Shown in pieces: positions 37,507-47,301 of a DNA stretch of 64,000 nucleotides. The stretch is from assembly GCA_025938935.1 (NCBI GenBank), contig JAPCWB010000001.1:1054001-1118000 (forward strand), read 5' to 3'. The stretch is from Novosphingobium sp. MW5 (lineage in GTDB: Bacteria > Pseudomonadota > Alphaproteobacteria > Sphingomonadales > Sphingomonadaceae). Positions within the stretch are counted from its first letter, which is position 1; each line of letters starts with the position of its first letter. The translations under genes were made by a program, and so were the position numbers. The notes under the pieces were generated by a model, which ran no database searches, was not told the DNA's origin, and saw only the letters and a list, made by a program, of their open reading frames with translations.

Positions 37507-38604
37507 TGCAGGCGCTCCGCCATGGCGCGCAGGGCGGCGGCGATCTCGTCCATCTGCTCGGCCGTGCCCACGGTGATGCGCAGGCCATGCGGCAGGCCCT
37601 GTCCCGGCAGCCAGCGGGTGATGTAGCCGCGATCCGCCAGCCCGTTATAGGCCATCTCGGCCGTCAGCCTGCCCGAGAACAGGATCAGCACGAAGTTCGC
37701 CTCGCTCGGCAGCGGGCGCAGGCCGTGATTGCCGAGCGCATCGAGCTTGGCGACGAAGCGGGCGCGCTCCCTTGCGTTGTGCTCGCGGGTCGCGGTCACG
37801 AAATCACGGTCGCCTACCGCCGCCATCGCCATGGCACTGGGCATTGTTGGTCACGTTGAACGGGCCGCGGATGCGGTTGAGCGTATCGATGATGCCGGCC
37901 GCGCCAGTACCCCAGCCGACGCGCTCTCCGGCAAGGCCGTAGATCTTGGAAAAGGTGCGCGTGACCAGCACGTTGCCATGCGCCTTGGCGAGGGCAAAGC
38001 CGCCATCGTCATCTTCCGGCGCGACATATTCGGCATAGGCCTGATCGATCACCAGGAGCACGTCCCCGGGCAGGCCGGCGTGCAGCCGCTCCAGTTCGCC
38101 CTTTGGCAGGTAGGAGCCGGTCGGGTTGTTGGGGTTGGCGATGAAGACCACCCGTGTGCGCTCGCTCACCAGCGCCAGCAGGGCATCGACATCGGTGCCG
38201 TAATCGAGGTCATCGGCCACCACCGGCGTCGCGCCGCAGCGCCGCGCGGCAATGTCATAGACCGAAAAGCTATAGCGCGGGAAAAGCACCTCGTCGCCCA
38301 CGCCGGCATAGCCCTGCGCGGCCAGGTTGAGCAGTTCGTCGCTGCCCGTGCCCATGACCACGAGTGCGGGATCGAGCCCGTGCACCTCGGCAATGGCCCG
38401 GCGCAGGTCCTTGCTGTCCGGGTCGGGATAGCGGTGCGGCCCGGCGGCGTCGGCGCGCGCGGCGAGCGCGGCGGGCGAAGTGCCCAGCGGGTTCTCGTTG
38501 GCGGAAAGCTTGATCAGCGGACGGCCGTCCGCGCCGGTGCTCTTGCCGGGGACATAGGCGTGGATCGCGGAGATCCAGCTCTTGGGGATCGGACCTTGGC
38601 TCAT
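37503..38604 (-). pseudogene. hisC: Histidinol-phosphate / aromatic aminotransferase, one apparent +1 frameshift
   Basis: PLP enzyme of class I/II aminotransferases. From ATG 38604: '[18 protein letters not shown]', '[18 protein letters not shown]', '[16 protein letters not shown]', '[10 protein letters not shown]' and the PLP-lysine region '[19 protein letters not shown]'. After '[10 protein letters not shown]' (near 37843) the frame slips by one. The other frame gives '[20 protein letters not shown]' to '..[10 protein letters not shown]' and ends where tyrA starts. A single inserted base would explain it. All active-site residues are intact, so a sequencing error is likely. Confidence 0.87.
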
Positions 38605-38691
38605 TTCGCGCGGGCCTTAGCACCCCAGCGCGCGATTGAAACCCCATTGCCAGCCCATTGACAGTCAGAACGCAGGCTCTAGTCCGCAGCC

Positions 38692-39801
38692 ATGGCCAGC
38701 GCCGCGCCCAAAGTCACCAGCACCGTGCTGGAATTGAACGAAGCTCTCCCGCTCGATTGCGGGCTGAGCCTTGATGGCGTGCGCATTGCCTATGAGACCT
38801 ACGGCACGCTCAACGAGGCGCGCGATAATGCCGTATTGATCTGCCACGCCACGACCGGCGACCAGTATCTGGCGAGCAAGCACCCGATCACCGGCAAGCC
38901 CGGTTGGTGGGACCGCATGGTCGGCCCCGGCAAGGGCATCGATACCGACCGGTTCTACGTCATCTGCCCCAACGTGCTCGGTTCCTGCATGGGCACCACC
39001 GGCCCGTCGAGCCCTGCGCCGGACGGCGAGCCATGGGCCATGCGCTTTCCGGTCATCACCATCCGCGACATGGTCCGCGCCCACCTCGCGCTGCTCGACG
39101 CGCTGGAAGTGGGGCAATTGCACGCGGTTGTCGGCGGATCGATGGGCGGGATGCAGGCGCTCAGCCTTGCCGCCAACTGGCCGGAGCGGACCCAGCGCGT
39201 CATGGCGATTGCCGCTACTGGTGAAATGCCGGCGCAGAACATCGCCTTCCAGGAAGTCGGGCGTCAGGCCGTGATGGCCGATCCCGACTGGCAGGGCGGG
39301 GCCTATTACGGCACCGGCAAGGCGCCGGATTCGGGCCTGTCGGTGGCGCGCATGGCGGCGCATATCACCTATCTGTCGGAAGCAACGCTGAGCGAGAAGT
39401 TCGGCCGCCGCCTGCAGGACCGCGAGGCCAAGAGCTTTGGCTTCGACGCCGATTTCCAGGTGGAAAGCTACCTGCGCTATCAGGGCGAGAGCTTCACCGG
39501 GCGGTTTGACGCGAACTCCTATCTCTACATCACCCGCGCCATGTCGTACTTCGATCTGGCGGAGGAATGTGGCGGACGATTGGCGGACGCCTTCAAGGAC
39601 TGCAAGGCGCGCTTCTGCCTCGTCTCCTTCGATACGGACTGGCTTTACCCCACAGTCGAATCGCGCAAGCTCGCCCATGCGCTCAATGCCGCGGGCGCGC
39701 CGGTCAGCTTCGTCGAACTCGCAGCGCCATTCGGCCATGACAGCTTCCTTCTGGAGGTGCCCGAACTCGACCGCGTTATCGCCGGATTCCTTTCACAATG
39801 A
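38692..39801 (+). CDS. metX: Homoserine O-acetyltransferase
   Basis: Activates homoserine for methionine synthesis. Alpha/beta-hydrolase-fold acyltransferase of 369 residues. Nucleophile in 'VVGGSMGGMQALSLA', catalytic Asp in 'SFDTDWLYP', His in 'AAPFGHDSFLLE'. 'ICPNVLGSCMGTTGP' is the typical MetX segment; acetyl versus succinyl specificity cannot be settled by eye. ATG overlaps metW downstream (ATGA). Divergent from hisC with 87 bases between; I see no SAM riboswitch there. Confidence 0.95.
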   Translation: MASAAPKVTSTVLELNEALPLDCGLSLDGVRIAYETYGTLNEARDNAVLICHATTGDQYLASKHPITGKPGWWDRMVGPGKGIDTDRFYVICPNVLGSCMGTTGPSSPAPDGEPWAMRFPVITIRDMVRAHLALLDALEVGQLHAVVGGSMGGMQALSLAANWPERTQRVMAIAATGEMPAQNIAFQEVGRQAVMADPDWQGGAYYGTGKAPDSGLSVARMAAHITYLSEATLSEKFGRRLQDREAKSFGFDADFQVESYLRYQGESFTGRFDANSYLYITRAMSYFDLAEECGGRLADAFKDCKARFCLVSFDTDWLYPTVESRKLAHALNAAGAPVSFVELAAPFGHDSFLLEVPELDRVIAGFLSQ

Positions 39802-40391
39802 ACAAGCTGCGTCCCGATCTGGCGATCATCGCCGCCAACGTGCGCCCGGGCGCACGGGTGCTCGATGTCGGCTGCGGCGATGGCGACCTGCTCGCGGTGC
39901 TGCGTGATGAGCGGCAGTGCGATGCGCGCGGCATGGAGATCGATAGCGCCTCGGTCGCCAACTGCGTCGCGCGGGGCCTCTCGGTGATCCAGGGCGATGC
40001 CGATAGCGACTTGGCGATCTACCCCGACCAGTCGTTTGACTATGCCATCCTGAGCCAGACCTTGCAGACCACGCACAGGCCCGACCAGGTGCTGGAACAC
40101 CTGCTGCGGATCGGCGGCAAGGCCTTCGTCTCCTTCCCCAACTTCGCCCACTGGCGGGTGCGGCTGTCGCTCTTGTGGAACGGGCGCATGCCGGTCACGC
40201 GGCTGCTGCCGGTGGCATGGTATGAAACGCCGAACATCCACCATGTCACCGTGGCAGACTTTCGCGATCTCGTTGCGGAGCGCGGTATCTCGGTCGAAAA
40301 CGCGTGGTACCTCTCTGGTGACAAGCTGTGCTCGCCGGCCATGGCCACTTTCCGCGCTGAACACGCGGTGTTCCTCATTTCGCGCCGATAG
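39798..40391 (+). CDS. metW: Methionine biosynthesis protein MetW
   Basis: 197 residues, a SAM-methyltransferase-like fold with motif I 'VLDVGCGDGDLLAVL' and 'DYAILSQTLQTTHRPDQVL'. The segment 'FPNFAHWRVRLSLLWNGRMP' is diagnostic for MetW. In many Proteobacteria MetW is needed together with MetX for homoserine acylation. It is coupled to metX by an ATGA overlap. Confidence 0.95.
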   Translation: MNKLRPDLAIIAANVRPGARVLDVGCGDGDLLAVLRDERQCDARGMEIDSASVANCVARGLSVIQGDADSDLAIYPDQSFDYAILSQTLQTTHRPDQVLEHLLRIGGKAFVSFPNFAHWRVRLSLLWNGRMPVTRLLPVAWYETPNIHHVTVADFRDLVAERGISVENAWYLSGDKLCSPAMATFRAEHAVFLISRR

Positions 40392-40417
40392 GCTGGCGTT
40401 CAGGTAAGGGCTGGCAG

Positions 40418-40843
40418 ATGGACACGATGAACCGCTTGCTCCTGATCCCCGCGCTGCTGCTTTCTGCGCTGCCCCTGTCCGCGCAGACGCCAACACAGGC
40501 CCCTGCACCGCAGCCCACCCTGACGCTGTCCCGGGAAACCGCGCTGCGGTGTTCTGCGGCTTTCGGCCTGATCGCCTACGACCAGTCCAGAGGAGCTCCG
40601 GGCGCCGATGCCTATCCCCCGCTGGGCGCGCGCGGGAAGGAGTTCTTCGTCCGCACCACTGCACGGCTGATGGACGAAACCGGCGCGAGCCGCGAGACGG
40701 TGCAGGCCCTGCTCAAGGTGCGGGTCGAGGCTCTGCAAAAGGGCGCGATCGAGGCCGCCAACCCGCAGGAATTTGTCGGCCGCACGGTCCGCGCCTGCCT
40801 GCCGCTGCTCGATGCCGAAGTGCCGTCCGCGACGAAACCCTGA
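40418..40843 (+). CDS. Secreted protein of unknown function
   Basis: 141 residues. Signal peptide at about 1-23 ('LLLIPALLLSALPLSAQ'), then a Pro-rich spacer and a helical domain with two cysteines ('LRCSAAFGLIAYDQS' and 'TVRACLPLLDAE') likely to form a disulfide. No family recognised. AAGGG precedes the ATG, 26 bases after metW, so it may be co-transcribed with metXW by read-through. Confidence 0.7.
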   Translation: MDTMNRLLLIPALLLSALPLSAQTPTQAPAPQPTLTLSRETALRCSAAFGLIAYDQSRGAPGADAYPPLGARGKEFFVRTTARLMDETGASRETVQALLKVRVEALQKGAIEAANPQEFVGRTVRACLPLLDAEVPSATKP

Positions 40844-40959
40844 TCCTAAAGCCCTGAATCCGTTCGTCGGGCCGGGTCCGTCCCCGGTCGAGGCGCGCTA
40901 TCAATCGCCCGCGACCCGCCTATCCCATCGTCCTTGCGGGACGATAGGGAGAAGCCTCC

Positions 40960-43032
40960 ATGGCGAAGAGCCATTTCACGTCCTGTGCGCTCATTGCATT
41001 GATTTTTGCCGCCCCGGCACATGCCGAAGAGGCCGCCGAGGGCGCGCCCCAGCCGACCGAGGCTGTGTCCTCAAAGCGCAGCTATACTGCTGCCGATTTC
41101 GCCCGCTTTGCCCCGCGCTCGGCGCTCGACATGTTGCGCCAGATCCCCGGCTTCACCATCTCGGAACCTGACCAGAACTCGCGCGGGCTGGGGCAGGCGA
41201 CCGGCAACGTACTGGTGAACTCGGAGCGGCTGTCCTCCAAGTCGGACGACATCTTCACCCAGCTTGCCCGCATTCCCGCCAGCAACGTCGTGCGGATCGA
41301 CCTCGTCGATGCGGCGACGCTGAAGGTGCCGGGGCTGACCGGCGTTGTCGCCAATGTCATTTCGAAGTCCGACAGCTTCTCCGGCCAGTTCAGCTGGAGC
41401 CCGCAGTTCCGCCCGCACTACGCCCATCCCAGCTGGTACGATGGCTCGCTCTCGGTCACTGGCAAGCTGGGCGCGGCGGAATATTCGCTGAGCCTCGTCA
41501 ACGATGCCAATCGCGGCGCGGCGGGAGGGCCGACGATCATCCGCAATGCCGCCGGTTCGATCAGCGAGACCCGGCATGACGAGCTGACCTCTGACCGCGA
41601 CGCGCCCAAGCTTTCGGGCACGCTCAAGTTTCGCGGCCCCGGCACGTCGGTTGGCAATATCAACGCCTCCTACCAGCGCGTGTGGGAGCGTTTCGACGAG
41701 ACCGGCCTGCGCACGCCGACAGTCGGAACCCCGCGCACCCGGATTGTCGCCTCGCGCATGAGCGGCTGGAACCGCGAGTTTGGCGGCGATTTCGAATTCG
41801 CGTTGGGGCCGGGCAGGCTCAAGCTGATCGGCCTCGATCGCGCCGCGCATGAGCCCTATTGGCAGAGCGTGATTTCGATCCCCTCGACCGGGGCTGCCCC
41901 CACCGGTGACCGCTTCGAACAGATCGGTGACCGCGCCGAACACATAGCCCGCGCCGAATACAGCTGGAAAATGCTGGGTGGTGACTGGCAGGCGGCGGGC
42001 GAGGCGGCGTTCAACCGGCTCGAAACCTCCGCCACGCTCGGCACACTGAACGCAGGCGGCACCTTCGATATCGTGCCGTTCCCGGAAGCGGGCGGAGGGG
42101 TGAAGGAAGACCGCTACGAAGGCTCGCTCAGCATGTCGCGGCCCTTGGCGAAGAACCTGACCCTGCAGGTGATCGGAGCGGTGGAGCGCTCGACCCTGTC
42201 GCAAACCGGGCCTGGCGGGCTGGTGCGCAGCTTCGTGCGGCCCAAGGGCTCGATTTCGCTGGCGTGGAAGCCGTCAAAGGACTTTGACGTCAATATCAAG
42301 CTGCGGCGGCAAGTGGGGCAGCTCTCGTTCTACGATTTCCTCGCCCGTGTCTTCCTCGACAACGGCAATGCCAACACCGGCAACAACCAGCTGCGCCCAC
42401 GGCAGGACTGGACCTTTGAGGGCGAGGTCAACAAGGGGCTCGGGCCCTGGGGTTCCACCAAGCTGCACTGGATCCTCAAGGAAACGCAGGACTACGTCAC
42501 GCTGATCCCGATCGGCGGCGGGGAATCGGTCGGCAACGTGCCCCGCGCGCGGGTGCGCTTCATCGAGAATGTCAGCACCATCAATCTCGATCCGATGGGC
42601 TTCAAGGGTGCCAAGGTGAACTTCCGGGCCTTTTACCAGAGCGCCAGCTACAAGGACCCGCTGGGCAGCGGCCGGATCCCGTTCAACGGCTATACCAAGC
42701 TGGGGATCGAGGCGAACCTGCGGCACGACATCCCGGGATCACAGATCGCGTGGGGTCTCGGCATCGGCCATTACGAACAATCGCTAAGCTACCGCCTGAC
42801 CGAGTTCGGCCACGACTATGAAGGGCCGTTCTGGGGCTCGGCCTTTATCGAGCACAAGGACGTGATGGGGCTGACCATGCGGCTTCAGGCCAACAATCTG
42901 CTGGGCGCGCGTCAGCATTGGGATCGCACGGTCTTCACTGGACCCCGCACCACGTCTCCGGTCGCTTTCACGGAGGAACGCAATCGATTGATTGGTCCCA
43001 TATTCACCTTTCAGGTGAAGGGTAGTTTCTAG
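40960..43032 (+). CDS. TonB-dependent outer-membrane receptor
   Basis: 690 residues. Signal peptide at 1-22 ('LIALIFAAPAHA'), then a plug domain with 'SALDMLRQIPGFTISEPDQN' and 'NVLVNSERLSSKSDDI', and a long beta-barrel region ending in '..FTFQVKGSF' with the terminal Phe needed for BAM insertion. Imported substrate unknown. Sphingomonads carry many such receptors for sugars, iron chelates and other compounds. GGAGA precedes ATG. An orphan ParA follows after an AT-rich gap of about 115 bases. Confidence 0.87.
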   Translation: MAKSHFTSCALIALIFAAPAHAEEAAEGAPQPTEAVSSKRSYTAADFARFAPRSALDMLRQIPGFTISEPDQNSRGLGQATGNVLVNSERLSSKSDDIFTQLARIPASNVVRIDLVDAATLKVPGLTGVVANVISKSDSFSGQFSWSPQFRPHYAHPSWYDGSLSVTGKLGAAEYSLSLVNDANRGAAGGPTIIRNAAGSISETRHDELTSDRDAPKLSGTLKFRGPGTSVGNINASYQRVWERFDETGLRTPTVGTPRTRIVASRMSGWNREFGGDFEFALGPGRLKLIGLDRAAHEPYWQSVISIPSTGAAPTGDRFEQIGDRAEHIARAEYSWKMLGGDWQAAGEAAFNRLETSATLGTLNAGGTFDIVPFPEAGGGVKEDRYEGSLSMSRPLAKNLTLQVIGAVERSTLSQTGPGGLVRSFVRPKGSISLAWKPSKDFDVNIKLRRQVGQLSFYDFLARVFLDNGNANTGNNQLRPRQDWTFEGEVNKGLGPWGSTKLHWILKETQDYVTLIPIGGGESVGNVPRARVRFIENVSTINLDPMGFKGAKVNFRAFYQSASYKDPLGSGRIPFNGYTKLGIEANLRHDIPGSQIAWGLGIGHYEQSLSYRLTEFGHDYEGPFWGSAFIEHKDVMGLTMRLQANNLLGARQHWDRTVFTGPRTTSPVAFTEERNRLIGPIFTFQVKGSF

Positions 43033-43149
43033 AGCGCGGACAAGGAATTACGCGTGATTTGACCCGTATTGGAACGCGGCGCGGCGCCCTATTGCCTATT
43101 TTGCTATTAAGTATAAGCTTCGCCTCAATAAATAACGGGGCGTGGGTTG

Positions 43150-43925
43150 ATGGCGGTTATCGGCGTATTCAGCGCCAAGGGCGGCGTTGGCAAGACGACA
43201 CTGGCGGTCGACCTTGCCTGGCGGTCGTCCGCAAGGGGCGCATTTCGGACTTTGCTGTGGGACTGGACCAGCAGGGCGGCTCGGCCTTCCTGCTCGGTGT
43301 CGATGAGCGCCCTCGCCCCCGCGCGGCCTCGGTTTTCCAGCGCGACGGCCGGCCCAAGGACCTGATCGAGCAGACGCCCTTTGCCGGGCTGGACCTGCTC
43401 AAAGCCGATGCCAGCCTCCGCTCGCTCTCGGTTTCGCTGGCGCGGATCGGCCACAAGCGGCGCCTGGCGCAGCTTACCGCTACGCTGATGGCAAGCTACG
43501 ATCGCATCGTGCTCGATTGCCCGCCCATGCTGAACGAGGTGAGCGAGCAGGTGATCAATGCCGCCGACGTGCTGATCGTGCCCCTGCGCGCCTCGCCGAT
43601 GGCGCTGCGCACGCTTGATGCCGTGCGAGAGGAAATCGCCTCGCAGCATGGCCGCCATCCGCCGATTCTGCCCGTGCTCACCATGTACAATGCGCAGCGG
43701 CCCCACGAGCGGACACTGCGCGCCACCGATATGCCGAGCTGGCCGGTGGTGCCGATGGCCAACCAGGTCGAGGAGGCTGCAGTCCGGCGCCAGCCGATCG
43801 GGGCCAGTGCAAAGGGCTCGCGCGTGGACAAGGCGCTAAGCCGGCTGTGGGAAGTGATCGAGGATAAACTGGCGGCACGCGCGCCCGCCAACACTTCAGC
43901 CGAAAAGGTGCTCGTGCCGGCGTAA
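43150..43925 (+). pseudogene. ParA-family ATPase, one apparent -1 frameshift
   Basis: Deviant Walker A 'VFSAKGGVGKTTLAVDLAW' at the N-terminus. After '..RTLLWD' (43264) one C appears to be missing: GGGACTGGACC for GGGACCTGGACC. The other frame continues 'LDQQGGSAFLLGV' (Walker A' Asp), 'YDRIVLDCPPML' (Walker B), 'VLIVPLRASPMALRTL' to the end 43925. Family members position plasmids, chromosomes or protein clusters. No parB partner is adjacent, so the cargo is unknown. It is preceded by an AT-rich promoter-like region. Confidence 0.82.
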
Positions 43926-44011
43926 TGCTCGCTCGCCATTCAGCCGGGGGAAAGCGCGGCGGTGTTAGGCCTTCGCGCTTGTATCCGTCCCCGATTGAAG
44001 GAGGTCCGGGC

Positions 44012-44485
44012 ATGACTTCACGTATTTCTCTCCTTTCCGCCGCAGCGCTCGTTGCGCTGGTTCCCTCGTCCGCCATGGCGCGGCCCGTTCACCGCGATGC
44101 GCATGTGGCGGAACGGCTCACCGATCCGGCGGTCCAGGCCCGGGCCTCGGCGATGGCCGCCTTGATGACCGAAATGGTGCTCGACCTGAAGGTCGGTCCC
44201 TTGGCGCGCGCCATGGGTGAATGGGGTGATCCGGACCTGCGCCGCGTCCCCTATGACGCCCGCCTGCGCGATTTCGCCGGTCCCGAAACGCGCGGACTTT
44301 CGCGTGATATCGCCCGCGAACTGCCGCGCGCCATGGGCCAGATGGGCCGCACCGCGGGGGCCATCGAAGGCATGATCCCCGAATTCGAGCGCATGGCCCG
44401 CGACATGGGGCGTGTTATCGATCGCGCCGCCCCGCCGCGGGATTACCGCGATGATCCCTATTACGACGACGGCTACGAGTACTGA
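44012..44485 (+). CDS. Secreted protein of unknown function
   Basis: 157 residues. AAGGAGG lies 7 bases before ATG 44012. Signal peptide at 1-22 ('LSAAALVALVPSSAMA'), then a helical, Met- and Arg-rich domain ('MTEMVLDLKVGPLARAMG', 'ELPRAMGQMGRTAGAIEG') and a tyrosine/aspartate-rich tail 'DDPYYDDGYEY'. No family recognised. The acidic aromatic tail is notable. It stands alone between parA and GST. Confidence 0.7.
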   Translation: MTSRISLLSAAALVALVPSSAMARPVHRDAHVAERLTDPAVQARASAMAALMTEMVLDLKVGPLARAMGEWGDPDLRRVPYDARLRDFAGPETRGLSRDIARELPRAMGQMGRTAGAIEGMIPEFERMARDMGRVIDRAAPPRDYRDDPYYDDGYEY

Positions 44486-44569
44486 TCGGGCTTTTGCACA
44501 GAAATAATCGCCCCGCTCCGGGTGTTACACCTTGGAGGCGGGCGCTTTATTGCGCCATTGGGGCAGGTT

Positions 44570-45241
44570 ATGTGGCAGCTCTATCAATTCCCGTTGTGCC
44601 CCTTCAGTCGCAAGGTGCGCCTGCTGATGTCCGAAAAGGGCATCGGCTATGAATTGTGGCGCGAAAACCCGTGGGAAGGGCGCGACGAGTTTCTCGGTCG
44701 GAACCCGGCCGGGCGGGTGCCGATGCTGCATGATCCGGAAAAGAAGCTGACGCTGTGTGACAGCCGGGCGATCTGCGAATACTTCGAGGAAACCGAGGAA
44801 AAGCCGCAACTGATCCCGGGCAATGCCTCGCAGCGCGCGGAAGTGCGCCGGCTCGTCTCGCTGTTCGACGAGAATTTTTACGAGGACGTTTCCGGCCCGC
44901 TGCTGCTCGAAAAGATGAAGAAGCGCGTGATCCTGCGCCAGCCGCCAGACAGCCGGGCGCTGCGGCAGGCGATGAAACTGGCGCACGAGCACCTCTATTA
45001 CGTCGACTACCTGCTCGACCGCCGTCCCTGGCTGGCCGGCGCGACGATGAGCCTCGCCGACATCGCTGCCGCCGCGCATGTTTCAGTGGCGGATTACCTG
45101 GGCGGTATCGACTGGTCTGGGCACGACCAATCACGCTCCTGGTACGCGGTGATGAAAAGCCGGCCTAGCTTCCGGCCGCTGCTCGCCGAACGGCAGGACG
45201 GCATCCACCCGCCCGAGCATTACGGGAATGTGGACGGTTAG
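44570..45241 (+). CDS. Glutathione S-transferase family protein
   Basis: 223 residues. N-terminal thioredoxin fold with 'YQFPLCPFSRKVRLLMSEKG' (Cys-Pro-Phe-Ser motif), 'GRVPMLHD' with the cis-proline and 'LCDSRAICEYFEE' for glutathione binding, then a helical C-terminal domain with 'AGATMSLADIAAAAHVSV'. The Cys motif suggests a thiol-transferase-like activity rather than a classical Tyr/Ser GST. ATG 44570 begins the fold. Its stop directly abuts the convergent reductase gene. Confidence 0.87.
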   Translation: MWQLYQFPLCPFSRKVRLLMSEKGIGYELWRENPWEGRDEFLGRNPAGRVPMLHDPEKKLTLCDSRAICEYFEETEEKPQLIPGNASQRAEVRRLVSLFDENFYEDVSGPLLLEKMKKRVILRQPPDSRALRQAMKLAHEHLYYVDYLLDRRPWLAGATMSLADIAAAAHVSVADYLGGIDWSGHDQSRSWYAVMKSRPSFRPLLAERQDGIHPPEHYGNVDG

Positions 45242-46198
45242 TTAGGCCGAAGCCTTGCTGCCGAAGCGCCCATGCTTGCGGTAGGACACCATCCAGCGGT
45301 CGAGGAACAGCGAGAGCGGACGCGGCTCAATGCCGAGCGCCTTCAGCCCCGGCCCGCCCGAGGCGACATTTCCGGCCTTGAGCAGTTTCCACTGGTCCGT
45401 GCTGATCGGCGCGCCGGGGAGCCAGCCGGTGGCGGCGGCGATTGCGCCTGAAACCGCGTCGGGCAGCTCGGCGAAGAGCGGCTTGCGGCCCTGCGCCTTG
45501 GCGATGCGCTGGTTGAGTTCGCCCATGGTGATCACTTCGGGCCCGGCGACGTCATAGGTCTTGCCGCCATATACCGTCGGGTTCTCAAGCGCGTTCCCCA
45601 CGGCCTCCGCCGCATCGTCAACGAAGACGGGCTGCAACTTCGCCTGCGGGCCAAACACCGGCAGCACCGGCAGGCGCGAGATCAGGCCGGCGAACATGTT
45701 CACGAAATTGTCGTCCTGCCCGAACAGGATCGATGGGCGGAGCACTGTTGCCTGCGGGAATTCCGCGCGAACGGCGGATTCGCCTTCGGCCTTGGTGCGC
45801 GCATAGTCCACTTCGCTATCGGCATCGCAGCCCAGCGCGGAAATGTGGACGAAAGCGCCAACCCCGGCTTCTCGCGCTGCCTTCGCGAGCGCCGCTGGGC
45901 CGCGGACATGGACCGCGTCGAGATCGCCCTTGAACGCGCCGACAAGGTTGACCACGCCGTGGGCCCCTTCAACCAGCGAGGGCAGCACTGCATAATCGGT
46001 AATGTCCGCGCGGACGAACTGGATCTGGCCGAGGTTGGCCAGCGCCTTCAGCCGGTAGGCCTTCTTCGGCGTCCGGCAGACAACGCGCAGACGCGCGCCG
46101 CGCGAGAGCAGGTCCTGCGCCACTTTAGTGCCGAAAAAGCCGCTTCCGCCAACCAGCACCACCAGCTTGCCGAAAAGGTTGCCTCGCGAATTCGTCAT
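45242..46198 (-). CDS. NDUFA9-like NAD(P)-binding reductase (complex I accessory-type)
   Basis: 318 residues, atypical short-chain dehydrogenase. 'LVVLVGGSGFFGTKVAQDLL' (Gly-rich loop) and 'VRADITDYAVLPSLVEGAHG' resemble the NDUFA9 / complex I 39 kDa subunit family found in Alphaproteobacteria. No catalytic YxxxK is in the usual context; 'VDYARTKAEGE' is the nearest. It is probably a respiratory-assembly or quinone-related protein. ATG 46198 is used; the frame runs on upstream without conservation. Divergent from the HMG-CoA lyase gene. Confidence 0.82.
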   Translation of the reverse strand: MTNSRGNLFGKLVVLVGGSGFFGTKVAQDLLSRGARLRVVCRTPKKAYRLKALANLGQIQFVRADITDYAVLPSLVEGAHGVVNLVGAFKGDLDAVHVRGPAALAKAAREAGVGAFVHISALGCDADSEVDYARTKAEGESAVRAEFPQATVLRPSILFGQDDNFVNMFAGLISRLPVLPVFGPQAKLQPVFVDDAAEAVGNALENPTVYGGKTYDVAGPEVITMGELNQRIAKAQGRKPLFAELPDAVSGAIAAATGWLPGAPISTDQWKLLKAGNVASGGPGLKALGIEPRPLSLFLDRWMVSYRKHGRFGSKASA

Positions 46199-46395
46199 GT
46201 CTTGCCGGGTCCCGTGAATGGAATTGCGCCCCTTTGCCCCAAGCCGCCCTGCGGGGCAACAGGGGAAGGACGCGGCGGGTGCTGCCAAGGTCCGCAACCG
46301 CCAGACGATCATTCGGACGAAATCCGGCCCACTTTGCATGCGCGGCAATAGCTGCGACACCACGTTCATCACTGGCAGGAGCGGAGTTCCGGCAC

Positions 46396-47301
46396 ATGGC
46401 CGCTGTCGAAATCGTCGAGGTTGGCCCGCGCGACGGGTTGCAGAACGAAAAGGTGATGGTTTCCACCGCCGACAAGGTGGAGCTTGCCCGCCGCGCGATT
46501 GCCGCGGGGGTGAAGCGGCTCGAGGTAACTAGCTTCGTCAATCCCGCGCGTGTGCCGCAGATGGCCGATGCCGAGGATGTGGTGAAGCTGCTCGGCCGGC
46601 CCGAAGGCGTGACCCGCATCGGACTGGTGCTCAACGAAAAGGGCGCGGACCGCGCGATTGCCTGCGGGTTAGACCAGCTCGGCGCGGTGACGCTGGCCAG
46701 CGACACCTTCGGCATCCGCAACCAGAAGCAGACCAGCGATGAATCGGTCGAGGTGGCAAAGCGCATCATCGCTCAGGGCAAGGCCGCCGGCCTATCCGCG
46801 CAGGTCACGATCTCTGCCGCATTCGGATGTCCGTTCGAGGGCGAGGTCGATCCCGCCCGCGTGGTCGACATGGCGCGGCGGCTGGCCGATGCGGGTCCCT
46901 GCGAAATCGTGCTGGCCGATACCATCGGTGTCGCCGTGCCCTCCGAAGTGTCCGGGCTGGTCGGCATGGTCAAGGCGGAGATCGGCACGATCCCGGTGCG
47001 CGCCCATTTTCACGATACCCGCAACACCGCCATCGCCAATGTCTGGGCGGCGGTCGAGGCAGGGGCGAGCACGATCGACGCGGCAATTGGCGGGCTGGGC
47101 GGCTGTCCCTTTGCCCCCGGCGCGGCGGGCAATGTCGCGACCGAGGACGTGATTTACCTGCTGGATCGCTCGGGCGTGACGACGGGTGTCGATTTCGATG
47201 CGCTGGTGGCCACTTCGCACTGGCTGGGCGGCATCATGGGCAAGCAGCTCCCTTCGCAGCTGGCGAAGGCGGGCGGATTTCCAAAGGGTGAAGTGAAGTG
47301 A
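46396..47301 (+). CDS. Hydroxymethylglutaryl-CoA lyase
   Basis: Cleaves HMG-CoA to acetyl-CoA and acetoacetate. 301 residues, TIM barrel of the DRE family. 'VEVGPRDGLQNEK' carries the metal-site Asp and catalytic Arg, 'RLEVTSFVNPARVPQMADAE' follows, 'HFHDTRNTAIAN' carries the metal His residues, and 'GGLGGCPFAPGAAGNVATED' includes the catalytic Cys loop. It is coupled to the next gene by GTGA, implying a CoA-ester pathway such as leucine or branched-isoprenoid breakdown. Confidence 0.92.
   Translation: MAAVEIVEVGPRDGLQNEKVMVSTADKVELARRAIAAGVKRLEVTSFVNPARVPQMADAEDVVKLLGRPEGVTRIGLVLNEKGADRAIACGLDQLGAVTLASDTFGIRNQKQTSDESVEVAKRIIAQGKAAGLSAQVTISAAFGCPFEGEVDPARVVDMARRLADAGPCEIVLADTIGVAVPSEVSGLVGMVKAEIGTIPVRAHFHDTRNTAIANVWAAVEAGASTIDAAIGGLGGCPFAPGAAGNVATEDVIYLLDRSGVTTGVDFDALVATSHWLGGIMGKQLPSQLAKAGGFPKGEVK

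Noticed and set aside
38605..38691. SAM riboswitch before metX
   Set aside because: The 87-base gap shows no SAM-II or SAM-I core and is short for such an element.
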